Shown piece after piece: positions 41,963 to 49,024 of a stretch of DNA of 64,000 nt. A program made the position numbers and the translations under genes. Source of the DNA: Oscillospiraceae bacterium (lineage in GTDB: Bacteria > Bacillota > Clostridia > Oscillospirales > Acutalibacteraceae). The stretch covers positions 62,001 to 126,000 of the forward strand of contig SVOY01000003.1 in NCBI GenBank assembly GCA_015066105.1. Reading direction: 5' to 3'. The notes beneath the pieces are model-generated. The model was not told the DNA's origin. It did no database searches and saw only the letters and a program-made list of their open reading frames with translations. Within the stretch, counting starts at the first letter, position 1. Each line of letters starts with the position of its first letter.

Positions 41963-42274
41963 ATGGAAACAATTCTTATGTTTGTAGGAACATCAATTCT
42001 CGGTTTAATCGGATATTTAATTATGAGTGCCTTTGTTAAAGCTCCTGGTAAACTCCTTCAACAAAAATTCGCTTTATTAACAAAAGACACTAACGGAACA
42101 ATCGCAGGCAAGAGCTTGGCAGAAATTGTGAAAGTTTGCGGTAATCCTTCTTCTGTTTCTCCTATGGGCAACGGAACAACATTACGTCAGTGGATGTCAA
42201 CAGGTTATCACTTAGCATTATTGTTCGATGAAAATGATATTTGTCTTGGTATAAGTTCAGAAACTAGCGTATAA
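41963..42274 (+). CDS. Small membrane-anchored protein with BamE/SmpA-like fold pattern
   Basis: 103 aa. An N-terminal transmembrane helix (about 3-24), then a soluble domain with the pattern GKSLAEIVKVCGNPSSV, LRQWMSTGYHLALLFDENDICLGI, which recalls the short beta-alpha lipoprotein fold of the SmpA/OmlA group, though this is not a Gram-negative cell. A weak GGATG ribosome site lies 8 nt upstream. It is the only protein gene downstream of the structured RNA. Function unknown. Confidence 0.6.
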   Translation: METILMFVGTSILGLIGYLIMSAFVKAPGKLLQQKFALLTKDTNGTIAGKSLAEIVKVCGNPSSVSPMGNGTTLRQWMSTGYHLALLFDENDICLGISSETSV

Positions 42275-42303
42275 TAAAACAATAACTATGTTTTTATAAT
42301 TTT

Positions 42304-42364
42304 AAAGTCAGACATTTAACACACAATATAATCTATGATTATACTTGTTAAATATCTGACTTAA
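42304..42364. terminator. Long hairpin between convergent genes, includes iteron-like motif
   Basis: AAGTCAGACATTTAACA pairs with TGTTAAATATCTGACTT (16 of 17). It lies between the convergent 41963 and 42372 genes. The left arm matches the AAGTCATACATTTAACAC repeats at 45103-45156. Confidence 0.5.
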
Positions 42365-42371
42365 TTTTATA

Positions 42372-42959
42372 TCAACTTTCCAAGAGTCCCACATACTTAT
42401 AAACCGTAGTTCTGCTTAAACCGCACACCCTCGCAAACTCTGAAAGATTTAGACTGCCTGACTTGAAAGACGGATAATGCCTGTAAAATATCTGCGGTAT
42501 TTGGTCTGTGGTAGTATGAGGGCGACCGAGCTTTACGCCTTTACTTTTGGCGTTTGCCATTCCTGAACGCACTCGTTCTCTGATAATGCGAAGTTCAAGT
42601 TCCGCAAACACACCCGACATCTGAATAAAAGCATTTGTCATAGGGTCAATCTGACCGTTAGAACAATCAACCGTAATACTGCCAACAATAACAAGCCTGA
42701 GCTTCTTCTCTCTTACGGTTTCGATAATCTCACAAAGTTGTTTAGTGCTTCGGGCAAGTCTCGACACTTCAAGGGTGTAGATTGTGTCGCCCTCAGAAGC
42801 CTGTTCCAAAAGTGAAGAAAGCTCCTGCTTTACGGCACTGTCTCCGTGTTCGTATTCAAGATATATCTGTTCAGCCCCTGATTCTTTTAGTTCTTTAACT
42901 TGACGAAAAATATCTTGTTTGCTCTCGTTGGTTGAACATCTCGCATATCCGTAATTCAT
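42372..42959 (-). CDS. Serine recombinase (resolvase/invertase family)
   Basis: 195 aa from the ATG at 42959 (AAAGGAT upstream). Small serine recombinase: YARCSTNESKQDIF with the catalytic Ser, SRLARS, ELELRIIRERVRSGMANAKSKG as the E helix, KLGRP hinge, and a C-terminal helix-turn-helix (LSEFARVCGLSRTTVYKY). Size matches resolvases/invertases, not large integrases. It may resolve multimers or invert a segment of the element; no obvious res repeats were identified next to it. Confidence 0.88.
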   Translation of the reverse strand: MNYGYARCSTNESKQDIFRQVKELKESGAEQIYLEYEHGDSAVKQELSSLLEQASEGDTIYTLEVSRLARSTKQLCEIIETVREKKLRLVIVGSITVDCSNGQIDPMTNAFIQMSGVFAELELRIIRERVRSGMANAKSKGVKLGRPHTTTDQIPQIFYRHYPSFKSGSLNLSEFARVCGLSRTTVYKYVGLLES

Positions 42960-43009
42960 AGTTTTATCCTTTCCCTGCCCCACCTTTGCGGCAGGGCAGT
43001 TTGTTTTTT

Positions 43010-43285
43010 TCAGCAGATTGAGAAGCGGCGGCTGCTTACTTGCTTTGTGTATTCCTGATACATCTCACCGTGAGATTTCTTAAAAGCAGTAGTGTCGAAT
43101 CTTTGTGAAAGAACCGAAGTCCAACGAACTATGTAAGCCCCTGCTTCAAGTTCTTCTGTGTTCTGTTCGAGCATTTCAGCTTTTATGCTGTCTCTGAGAG
43201 CTTCGGCTTCTGCCTTTGCTTCTTCGATTATTGCTTCCCATTCTGTGAGTGCCTCGATTTTGCTGATGATTTCTTTTGTTGACAT
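43010..43285 (-). CDS. Small conserved mobile-element protein, coiled-coil plus RF-rich tail
   Basis: 91 aa. The N-terminal half is helical and charged (EWEAIIEEAKAEAEALRDSI), followed by ELEAGAYIVRWTSVLSQRF and a basic tail. The pattern recalls small proteins of Firmicute mobile elements involved in recombination or nuclease inhibition (Gam/Gp157-like), but I do not assign it. Its promoter overlaps the operator at 43334-43348, so the XRE protein encoded divergently likely represses it. The serine recombinase gene follows 50 nt downstream, probably in one operon. Confidence 0.6.
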   Translation of the reverse strand: MSTKEIISKIEALTEWEAIIEEAKAEAEALRDSIKAEMLEQNTEELEAGAYIVRWTSVLSQRFDTTAFKKSHGEMYQEYTKQVSSRRFSIC

Positions 43286-43326
43286 TGTAATTACTTCCTT
43301 TCGGTTTTGTTTTATTTGATGTATTT

Positions 43327-43355
43327 ATTATAGCACTAATTATTAGTGTTGTCTA
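43327..43355 (-). promoter_or_regulatory. Promoter of the 43285 gene, with operator in spacer
   Basis: Minus strand TAGACA (43350-43355), 17-nt spacer, TATAAT (43327-43332). Operator 1 (43334-43348) fills the spacer. Confidence 0.6.
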
Positions 43356-43416
43356 TTAGCGAAATGCACTAACTTTTAGTGTATTTTTTGTGTATTTTTA
43401 GCACTTGTTTTTAGTG
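43334..43416. promoter_or_regulatory. Three palindromic operators between divergent genes
   Basis: CACTAA-N3-TTAGTG at 43334-43348 and 43367-43381, and CACTTG-N3-TTAGTG at 43402-43416. The centres are 33 and 35 nt apart. The first sits in the leftward promoter and the third on the rightward promoter. Probable binding sites of the small XRE protein. Confidence 0.65.
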
Positions 43417-43433
43417 CTTAATTGTGATAGAAT
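43405..43433 (+). promoter_or_regulatory. Promoter of the XRE gene
   Basis: TTGTTT (43405-43410), 17-nt spacer, TAGAAT (43428-43433). It overlaps operator 3, so autoregulation is expected. Confidence 0.55.
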
Positions 43434-43461
43434 ATCTACAATAGGAAAGGTGGCGTTAAAA

Positions 43462-43674
43462 ATGGCAATACAATACAAAATTGACATTATGGCAGAACTT
43501 AAAAGCAAAGGTTATTCTTCAACGAAAATCCGTGAAGAAAAACTCATCGGTCAATCATACCTTCAACAAATCAGGCACGGTGAATTGGTATCTTGGAAAA
43601 CCATTGATACAATCTGCTCCCTCTTGGATTGTCAGGTGGGCGACTTAGTAGAGTATGTAAAAACCTCAGAATGA
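43462..43674 (+). CDS. Small XRE/Cro-type regulator
   Basis: 70 aa from the ATG at 43462; the frame extends upstream but the promoter at 43405-43433 lies there. A single helix-turn-helix domain (IREEKLIGQSYLQQIRHGEL then TIDTICSLLDCQVGDLVEY), like small phage or plasmid Cro regulators. AAAGGTGG ribosome site. It faces the 43285 gene across three operators, forming a compact genetic switch for the element. Its stop overlaps the start of a 39-aa frame. Confidence 0.8.
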   Translation: MAIQYKIDIMAELKSKGYSSTKIREEKLIGQSYLQQIRHGELVSWKTIDTICSLLDCQVGDLVEYVKTSE

Positions 43675-43790
43675 GGGCGTATAAGAAAACAAATGATTTC
43701 CTGAACAAATTATCGACACTTCCAAAAGGCACAAATCCTCCGAAAAACACAGCGATTTTGTCAAAGAAAGTCAAGACACCATTTCGCTGA
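43671..43790 (+). CDS. Small basic protein, 39 aa, coupled to the XRE gene
   Basis: The start ATG overlaps the XRE stop as ATGA, a typical coupling. The product is short and basic (MRAYKKTNDFLNKLS, then PKGTNPPKN, ending KTPFR). No known family. The overlap is the main support; the frame could be chance. Confidence 0.4.
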   Translation: MRAYKKTNDFLNKLSTLPKGTNPPKNTAILSKKVKTPFR

Positions 43791-43955
43791 CACAGGGGGT
43801 ATATTTTCGGGAAGAAAAGATTTTTGTCTGCGGTTTGCGGTTCTGCGTGGCTCTCTCTCCGTCGAAAAGGGATTTTTAATCTGAATGACGGTTTTCTTGA
43901 CCGCAAAGGATAGAATAATATTTTCTCCGTCAGACGAACCAACAGGAACATAAAC
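43791..43955. other. Non-coding stretch after the XRE gene
   Basis: Contains ACACAGGGGGTATATTTTC and G/C-skewed DNA without a plausible gene. A transfer origin could lie here, since the element has no relaxase, but no diagnostic repeat was identified. Confidence 0.25.
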
Positions 43956-44002
43956 GAAAAAAAACGGCAAACCGTGAGATATTTTTTCTCACAGTTTGCC
44001 GT
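43956..44002 (-). terminator. Terminator of the 44008 gene
   Basis: ACGGCAAACCGTGAG pairs with CTCACAGTTTGCCGT (one mismatch); on the minus strand a run of eight T follows. Confidence 0.75.
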
Positions 44003-44007
44003 TGCTA

Positions 44008-44232
44008 TTATTTATTGAAGCCCTTAAACATATCATCAACCGCTTTATTAACTGCGGCGGATACCATAGCTTCAATAAAATTGAACATTTCTTTTTCAAG
44101 AATAGATTCTTCTCTTTTCTTATCATACTTTTTCTTATTGCTTCGTCTGAATGCTTCCATTATTTCATAAGGACTATATCCCTGTAAATACATATAATCC
44201 GAGTATTCAGGTAAGTTTCTATGAAAATCCAT
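44008..44232 (-). CDS. Small unknown protein of the element
   Basis: 74 aa with a strong ribosome site (AAAGGAGAT). A tyrosine-rich N-terminus (PEYSDYMYLQGYSPYEIM), a basic middle (RRSNKKKYDKKREE) and a helical C-terminus (MVSAAVNKAVDDMFKG). Own terminator downstream and two hairpins upstream. Not recognised; it may be a DNA-binding or replication accessory protein. Confidence 0.6.
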   Translation of the reverse strand: MDFHRNLPEYSDYMYLQGYSPYEIMEAFRRSNKKKYDKKREESILEKEMFNFIEAMVSAAVNKAVDDMFKGFNK

Positions 44233-44261
44233 TTTATTATATCTCCTTTCACTCTTTAATC

Positions 44262-44347
44262 GAATTGTTTATTCGTTAAAAGCCGCAACAGCGGCTTTTA
44301 AAACGAATAAGCAATTCCCACATAACGCCGCAGAAGCGGCGTTTGTG
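44262..44347. repeat. Two tandem strong hairpins
   Basis: Hairpin 1 (44262-44317) has a stem of about 23 bp around AAAGCCGC-aaca-GCGGCTTT, extended by TTATTCGTT/AACGAATAA and GAATTG/CAATTC. Hairpin 2 (44319-44347) pairs CACATAACGCCGC with GCGGCGTTTGTG. No T-run follows on either strand, so they are not simple terminators. Confidence 0.65.
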
Positions 44348-44442
44348 GATGAACAAATAATGTCTTCATAGATATTTGAAAACCGATATAACATAATTAA
44401 AGTAATTTGACAAAAAAAGAATAGCATTCCAAAACTGAAATA

Positions 44443-45090
44443 CTATTCTTTAAGCATACTGTTTATTAAGATTTCTTTTAACCGTTCTGTTTTATTCCAT
44501 TCGATAGCATTTATTATTATATTGGGTATTCGTGAAGCGGCACCGCCCCATATCACCATAGCTTTATCGAATGCCTGTCTGCTTTCTTCGGGAATATTAT
44601 GTTTCCAATACTCTCTCCAACCTTCATTATATATTTCCCGACTTATTGGGATTGTTATTTTATTGCCGTATTCGTCATAATTCACGGCTTGATATTTACA
44701 GTTTTTCATATCCCTATAAATCAGGTCTGCTCTTTCCAAGTATCTTATCCAATTTCGCATAGTCAATCTTGAAACACGCACATACTCATCAGACATAAAT
44801 CTTTCCTTATCTATATCAGACATATTCATAAAATTATCGTCTTCAAAAAACAGATAATAGAACAGTTTTAATCTTTCAAAATCAACTTGTGCGGGTATAT
44901 TCAATTCGGTTATACAGAACAATTTAAACTCATCAGGAACGCTCTTAATATTTAATATCGTTCTTTCTCCCCTGCCCGAAACATCATACTCAATGCCGTA
45001 TCTTTGAAGCTTTCGCAATATTCCCTGACGGTCATTAGTTCCTAATATTTCTCTAAGCTCTGAGATTTTATATTCTTTCAGTTCAAGCAT
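44443..45090 (-). CDS. Putative DNA-binding/replication-type protein
   Basis: 215 aa, AAGGAGC ribosome site. The N-terminus (ISELREILGTNDRQGILRKLQRYGIEY) looks like a helix-turn-helix, and the middle has a winged-helix look (VRVSRLTMRNWIRYLERADLIYRDM), as in phage and plasmid replication initiators. Directly upstream are two 25-bp direct repeats that could be its binding sites. A replication or copy-control role fits, but no family was recognised with certainty. Confidence 0.55.
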   Translation of the reverse strand: MLELKEYKISELREILGTNDRQGILRKLQRYGIEYDVSGRGERTILNIKSVPDEFKLFCITELNIPAQVDFERLKLFYYLFFEDDNFMNMSDIDKERFMSDEYVRVSRLTMRNWIRYLERADLIYRDMKNCKYQAVNYDEYGNKITIPISREIYNEGWREYWKHNIPEESRQAFDKAMVIWGGAASRIPNIIINAIEWNKTERLKEILINSMLKE

Positions 45091-45102
45091 ATTTAAAGCT
45101 CC

Positions 45103-45156
45103 TTTTTAAGTCATACATTTAACACACCTGTTTTTTAAGTCATACATTTAGCACAC
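45103..45156. repeat. Direct repeats, iteron- or operator-like
   Basis: TTTTTAAGTCATACATTTA at 45103-45121 and again at 45132-45150, each followed by (A/G)CACAC; the period is 29 nt. A third related copy is at 42301-42324 and a partial inverted copy at 45183-45195. They lie just before the 44443-45090 gene. Confidence 0.65.
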
Positions 45157-45192
45157 ATATATATTTTTTATAATATATGTAAAGTGTTTGAC

Positions 45193-45657
45193 TTAATAAT
45201 TACTTGCCTTTTTAGATTCTTTTTCTACATAATCCTTTTTATCAGGATACGGAACAAACTTTATTACGGTGAGATTACCCTCAAATACAGGTATCTTTTC
45301 ATATTCAGGAAACTGAGCAAAGAACCAATCACAAACAAACTTATAAGGGCTTTTAAGTGTAGCTGACATCTTCTTTACAGTTTCAAATCTTTCGAGAAGA
45401 ACCTCTGAATTATCGAAACACTTAATATAATTTTCCATATTCGCATAGGTAAGTCTTTTATTGTATCTCGCAGTCTTCTGCTCTCTGCCTGACTGCACGG
45501 AAACCGTAATATCAGGCATATCATTTTTTATAGCTTGAAGAAGCTTATATTCGGGTGAGCCATATTTCTCTGCGGCTTCGGCAAACTTATAATTTATAAT
45601 TACGGTATTTGTTATAAAGTCAATCTTATATCCTTTTACATTTGTTGAATTAGCCAT
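45193..45657 (-). CDS. Unknown element protein, paralog of the 45680 gene
   Basis: 154 aa from the ATG at 45657 (AAAGGAATT upstream). It shares a layout with the next gene: (A/F)AEAAEKYGSPEYKLL, YNKRLTYANMENYIKCFDN, LKSPYKFVCDWFFAQFPEY. Mostly helical, no catalytic motif. The pair lies beside the integrase gene, so an excision, partition or nucleoid-type role is possible. Not recognised. Confidence 0.6.
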   Translation of the reverse strand: MANSTNVKGYKIDFITNTVIINYKFAEAAEKYGSPEYKLLQAIKNDMPDITVSVQSGREQKTARYNKRLTYANMENYIKCFDNSEVLLERFETVKKMSATLKSPYKFVCDWFFAQFPEYEKIPVFEGNLTVIKFVPYPDKKDYVEKESKKASNY

Positions 45658-45679
45658 TTTTATCAATTCCTTTCTTTAA

Positions 45680-46120
45680 TTACATATTTGCGGCTGAGGG
45701 CATATTTTCAATATTAACATTTGTTGTTTCTGAATTTTTCTGTTCATCAAGGTTCTTGAAGAATTCCTTATATGAATCATAGTTTCCAAACTTCTGTAAG
45801 AACCAAGCAAGAACCGCATTATACGGACTTGACTGAATCTTTGACATTCTGATTTCCTTTTCGAACTCTCGGAGAAGCTCTTCGGCGTTGTCCTGTTCTT
45901 TTATAAACTGTCTCATATTTTCATATTTAAGGTTTTTGTTCGTTCTTTTGTCGGGGTTCTTCTTGATTGTCTTAGTTGTCATTGTATATCCGGGATTTTC
46001 TGCTAAGAATTCACGCCACAGTTTGTATTCATCTGTTCCGTAAATCTTTGCGTTCTTTGCGAATGCCTTTGATACCTGAGCCTGATTGTCATCCATAATC
46101 TTAATTGTATTCTTTTTCAT
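45680..46120 (-). CDS. Unknown element protein, paralog of the 45193 gene
   Basis: 146 aa. Conserved blocks with its neighbour: AKNAKIYGTDEYKLWREF, TNKNLKYENMRQFIKEQDN, QSSPYNAVLAWFLQKFGNY. An Asn-rich tail. The two genes are 22 nt apart and result from a tandem duplication with strong divergence. No known domain assigned. Confidence 0.6.
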   Translation of the reverse strand: MKKNTIKIMDDNQAQVSKAFAKNAKIYGTDEYKLWREFLAENPGYTMTTKTIKKNPDKRTNKNLKYENMRQFIKEQDNAEELLREFEKEIRMSKIQSSPYNAVLAWFLQKFGNYDSYKEFFKNLDEQKNSETTNVNIENMPSAANM

Positions 46121-46494
46121 TTTTATAATCTCGCTTTCTTTTGATAGTTTTTTATTATAGTTAATTTTTTTCAGATAATTTAAATTCTTTATGAGGGCTT
46201 ATTGCTATTAGCTAAGTGAATGTTTGTCTGAACTGTTTCATCTTTTGTTCGTTCCTTTCTCTTTCGTTTTCTGTGTCTATATTATAGCATTTCTATATCT
46301 CTACCCGAGAACATAAGTATTCCTCTGCTAAAATATAAAAAGAAAAAAAGCAACTGTTTTTCAAGTTGCTTTCATAAAATCATATTCTGTTGTATTTCAG
46401 TCTTATGAGGGCAAGCGGCAAACTTAATGAAAGTTATCAAAAGTTGTCAATTAAGATCTATTTGAACCGTTTAAAACGATTTTAAGCGGCGTTG
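46121..46494. other. Gene-free stretch between the paralog pair and the integrase
   Basis: Holds two TTATGAGGGC motifs (46188-46200, 46402-46414), the integrase terminator (46340-46373), and a TATAAT near 46280-46290 on the minus strand that could start a leader with a 9-codon frame. No gene otherwise. Confidence 0.45.
46340..46373 (-). terminator. Terminator of the integrase gene
   Basis: AAGCAACT pairs with AGTTGCTT; on the minus strand the stem is followed by TTTTTCTTTTT. Confidence 0.65.
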
Positions 46495-47430
46495 TTATCG
46501 CTTATTCATTTTTATTCTCTCACTATTGGATTTAATCTGAGCAAGAGGAGAAAAATTGTCAAAGTTTTTCGTTAAATCAGCGTCGAAGATATTACAATAA
46601 TGCTTAGTCATTTTCAAGGTTGAATGTCCTAAGAGTTTTTGAAGGGTAAAGGCATCACCGCCACAATCAATGAGATATTTTCTTGCGAATGTATGTCTGA
46701 ATAAATGTATGCTTGTCTTTTGGACTCCTCTTTTATGGTTATATCTTACTATTGACTGTCTGAGGGCACTTTCTGACAACTGTTGTCCGTATTGATTACA
46801 AAACAAATAATCTGTATCTTTACCTTTGCGTATTCTCATATATTCTCTGAAAATAGAAACCATAGCAGAACACAGAGGTATTGCCTGAACCTTTTTGTTC
46901 TTTGTATGTCTGTAAAATACAACTCCGTTTTCCAAATCAACATCACGGTTCTGAATTGCTCTTATAGTCGCCGCACGGCTTCCACTATTCATAAGAAAGT
47001 TTATAATTACCCAATTTCTATATTCCCCAAAATCACTTTTCCTCATATCAGGCTTTCGCAAAAGTTTTTCAAGTTCCTTATCGGTGTATGTTTCTTTGAT
47101 TGTTTCTTCACACTTATAAAGATTTATATTCAGATCTGTTATTCCTTCCTTATTACACCAAGAGAAAAAAGATTTAAGCATTCTTGTATAACAATTTATT
47201 GTATTTGAGGAAAGACCGTGTTCCCTCATACTCACAATCATTTCGTTTAATTCTTTCTTTTGGAGAGAAAAAATACTCATTGAAATATCCAAATGTTTTG
47301 ATACTGACTTAAATTGATTCTGATAACTTTCCAATGTTTTATCGGCAAGTCCTTTTGTTTTTCTTGATAACATAAAATCATCGAAAGTTTCTTGTATTAT
47401 TGCACCTGAAAATAACATAATTTTTTCCAT
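46495..47430 (-). CDS. int: Tyrosine recombinase/integrase of the element
   Basis: 311 aa from the ATG at 47430 (the ATG at 47436 is too near the AAGAGG site). N-terminal core-binding SAM-like domain (TLESYQNQFKSVSKHL), catalytic domain with Arg in NSGSRAATIRAI, Lys, His-x-x-Arg in HLFRHTFARKYL, GHS and Tyr in KHYCNI. The gene lies next to tRNA-Ala, pointing away from it, as in tRNA-targeting islands. Its ribosome site can be hidden in a 13-bp hairpin (47437-47478). Confidence 0.92.
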   Translation of the reverse strand: MEKIMLFSGAIIQETFDDFMLSRKTKGLADKTLESYQNQFKSVSKHLDISMSIFSLQKKELNEMIVSMREHGLSSNTINCYTRMLKSFFSWCNKEGITDLNINLYKCEETIKETYTDKELEKLLRKPDMRKSDFGEYRNWVIINFLMNSGSRAATIRAIQNRDVDLENGVVFYRHTKNKKVQAIPLCSAMVSIFREYMRIRKGKDTDYLFCNQYGQQLSESALRQSIVRYNHKRGVQKTSIHLFRHTFARKYLIDCGGDAFTLQKLLGHSTLKMTKHYCNIFDADLTKNFDNFSPLAQIKSNSERIKMNKR

Positions 47431-47436
47431 AAACAT

Positions 47437-47478
47437 AACCTCTTGATTTCTTTAAATTACCGAAAAAATCAAGAGGTT
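47437..47478 (-). promoter_or_regulatory. Ribosome-site-sequestering hairpin before the integrase
   Basis: AACCTCTTGATTT (47437-47449) and AAATCAAGAGGTT (47466-47478) are perfectly complementary. In the minus-strand mRNA the AAGAGG that would bind the ribosome is in the 3' arm of the stem. Confidence 0.6.
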
Positions 47479-47512
47479 ATACATTTGCATTAAAACAACA
47501 TATAAAAAGATG

Positions 47513-47547
47513 AAAAGCCTTGAAACACTTAGGTTTCAAGGCTTTTT
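47513..47547 (-). terminator. Terminator downstream of tRNA-Ala
   Basis: AAAAGCCTTGAAAC and GTTTCAAGGCTTTTT pair over CACTTAG-like loop bases; T-runs exist on both strands. It lies inside the element's right end, just after the tRNA 3' end. Confidence 0.65.
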
Positions 47548-47558
47548 CAGTATGCTGT

Positions 47559-47634
<76 letters not shown>

Positions 47635-47693
47635 ATATTCGAAATGTGAAGCAATAGCAAGGAGTGAATGTGTACTCCTCATATCGCTTGTGT

Positions 47694-47722
47694 ATTTTAT
47701 CATAAAGATTATGATTTGTCAA
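47694..47722 (-). promoter_or_regulatory. Promoter of tRNA-Ala
   Basis: Minus strand TTGACA (47717-47722), 17-nt spacer, TAAAAT (47694-47699). Confidence 0.65.
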
Positions 47723-47789
47723 CAGTTTTTCTTCAAGAAAAAACAAAAAGCACATCTTTTACGATGCGCTTTTTCTGTATCTGTTCCGA

Positions 47790-48053
47790 TTATTCAGTGA
47801 AGCCTGACTCAACAAGCTTAACAAGCTCTTCAACTGCCTGCTCCTCGTCTGTACCGCCGGCAATGATGCGGATGTCTGTGCCGCCCATGATGCCGAGTGA
47901 AAGCACACCGAGTAAGCTCTTGGCGTTAACTCTTCTTTCTTCCTTTTCAACCCAGATTGATGACTTGAACTCATTTGCCTTCTGGATGAAGAAGGTTGCA
48001 GGACGAGCGTGAAGGCCTACCTGATTCTGAACTTTTACGTCTTTAACAAACAT
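47790..48053 (-). CDS. ptsH: Phosphocarrier protein HPr
   Basis: 87 aa, the usual length. GLHARPA with phospho-acceptor His15 and NAKSLLGVLSL with the regulatory Ser46. It carries phosphate from enzyme I to sugar-specific EII proteins; Ser46 phosphorylation by HPr kinase serves catabolite control in Firmicutes. His15 rules out the Crh type. It is monocistronic with its own promoter and is not next to EI here, as is common in Clostridia. Confidence 0.92.
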   Translation of the reverse strand: MFVKDVKVQNQVGLHARPATFFIQKANEFKSSIWVEKEERRVNAKSLLGVLSLGIMGGTDIRIIAGGTDEEQAVEELVKLVESGFTE

Positions 48054-48265
48054 ATCTATTACCCCACAAAGTTGAATTTTAGTTTGGATTTCCTATATAT
48101 TATACCACAAAACTTTCCTTCGTCAATGCAAAAAATAACATTAAATCTTTTTTGGTTGCAAGACTAAACATTGTCAAAAAAAGGTAGTTCAATTTGTGCA
48201 TTTTGACCATTACATTTGTTACTTTGCCCACAAAGAGCACTAATATAAGTGCTTTTTTATGGTTT
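48054..48265. other. Intergenic region with the HPr promoter
   Basis: Minus strand TTGACG (48121-48126), 16-nt spacer, TATAAT (48099-48104) drives ptsH. The remainder up to the trmD stop has no gene; a short GTGCTTTTTTATGG-like tail may end trmD transcription. Confidence 0.55.
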
Positions 48266-49024
48266 TTATGCCTTTTTCTCTTCCTCGCTTTTTATTTTTG
48301 CTTTAAGAGAACGAAGAAACTCAATGTCCCTTTTACCGAGCTGTGCCTTGGAAAGCATATCCGGTCTGCGGCGGTAGGTGCGCTCAAGGCTCTGCTCGCG
48401 GCGGTATTTTTCAATATTGGCATGGTGCCCCGATAACAGTATATCGGGAACGGCACGTCCGTGCCACTCATAGGGCCTTGTGTATTGCGGATATTCGAGA
48501 AGTGAGCTGTAGTGGCTTTCGTCGGTAAAGGAAACCGTATCGGCAAGCACACCGGGAATCATACGCGAAATGCTGTCTGCAAGGATAAGTGCAGGAAGCT
48601 CACCACCGGTGAGAACATAGTCACCTACAGATATCTCTTCATCAACGATTTCTTCAATTACTCTCTCGTCAATGCCCTCATAATGACCGCACAAAATTGC
48701 AAGATTATCAATTTCGGCAAGCTCGCGCACTCTCTGCTGAGTGAGAGTTTTGCCCTGAGGAGACATAAACACAAGGTGAGGCTTTTTCCCCAGCTCCCCG
48801 CAAAGGCTCATATAGCAATCGTAAACGGGCTGAACCTGCATAACCATACCCATTCCGCCGCCGTAGGGAGTGTCGTCAACCCGCTTGTGCTTATCGGTTG
48901 AATAATCCCTTATCTGACGGCAGTTGATTTCAACAAGGCCTTCCTTGCGCGCTCTGCCGATTATGCTTTCACCCAGCACACTCTCGCACATTTCCGGAAA
49001 AAGTGTAAGAATATCAATCCTCAT
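48266..49024 (-). CDS. trmD: tRNA (guanine37-N1)-methyltransferase
   Basis: 252 aa from the ATG at 49024, which lies inside the rimM end. SPOUT knot signatures: RIDILTLFPEM, DDTPYGGGMGMVM, LCGHYEGIDERV, ISVGDYVLTGGELPAL and the C-terminal YPQYTRPYEW. It methylates G37 of tRNAs that read CNN codons. It overlaps rimM by 11 nt; this rimM-trmD pair is a conserved housekeeping operon. Confidence 0.95.
   Translation of the reverse strand: MRIDILTLFPEMCESVLGESIIGRARKEGLVEINCRQIRDYSTDKHKRVDDTPYGGGMGMVMQVQPVYDCYMSLCGELGKKPHLVFMSPQGKTLTQQRVRELAEIDNLAILCGHYEGIDERVIEEIVDEEISVGDYVLTGGELPALILADSISRMIPGVLADTVSFTDESHYSSLLEYPQYTRPYEWHGRAVPDILLSGHHANIEKYRREQSLERTYRRRPDMLSKAQLGKRDIEFLRSLKAKIKSEEEKKA

Noticed and set aside
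43571..43951. 126-aa minus frame over the XRE gene end
   Set aside because: It overlaps the XRE gene, has unnatural composition (many Arg, Pro, Phe) and no ribosome site.
43791..43955. Firm call of a transfer origin
   Set aside because: Only a G-rich run and skew were seen; no relaxase or defined nic-type motif supports it.
44262..44347. Tandem hairpins as a CRISPR array
   Set aside because: Only two unequal inverted repeats, no spacers of constant length and no cas genes.
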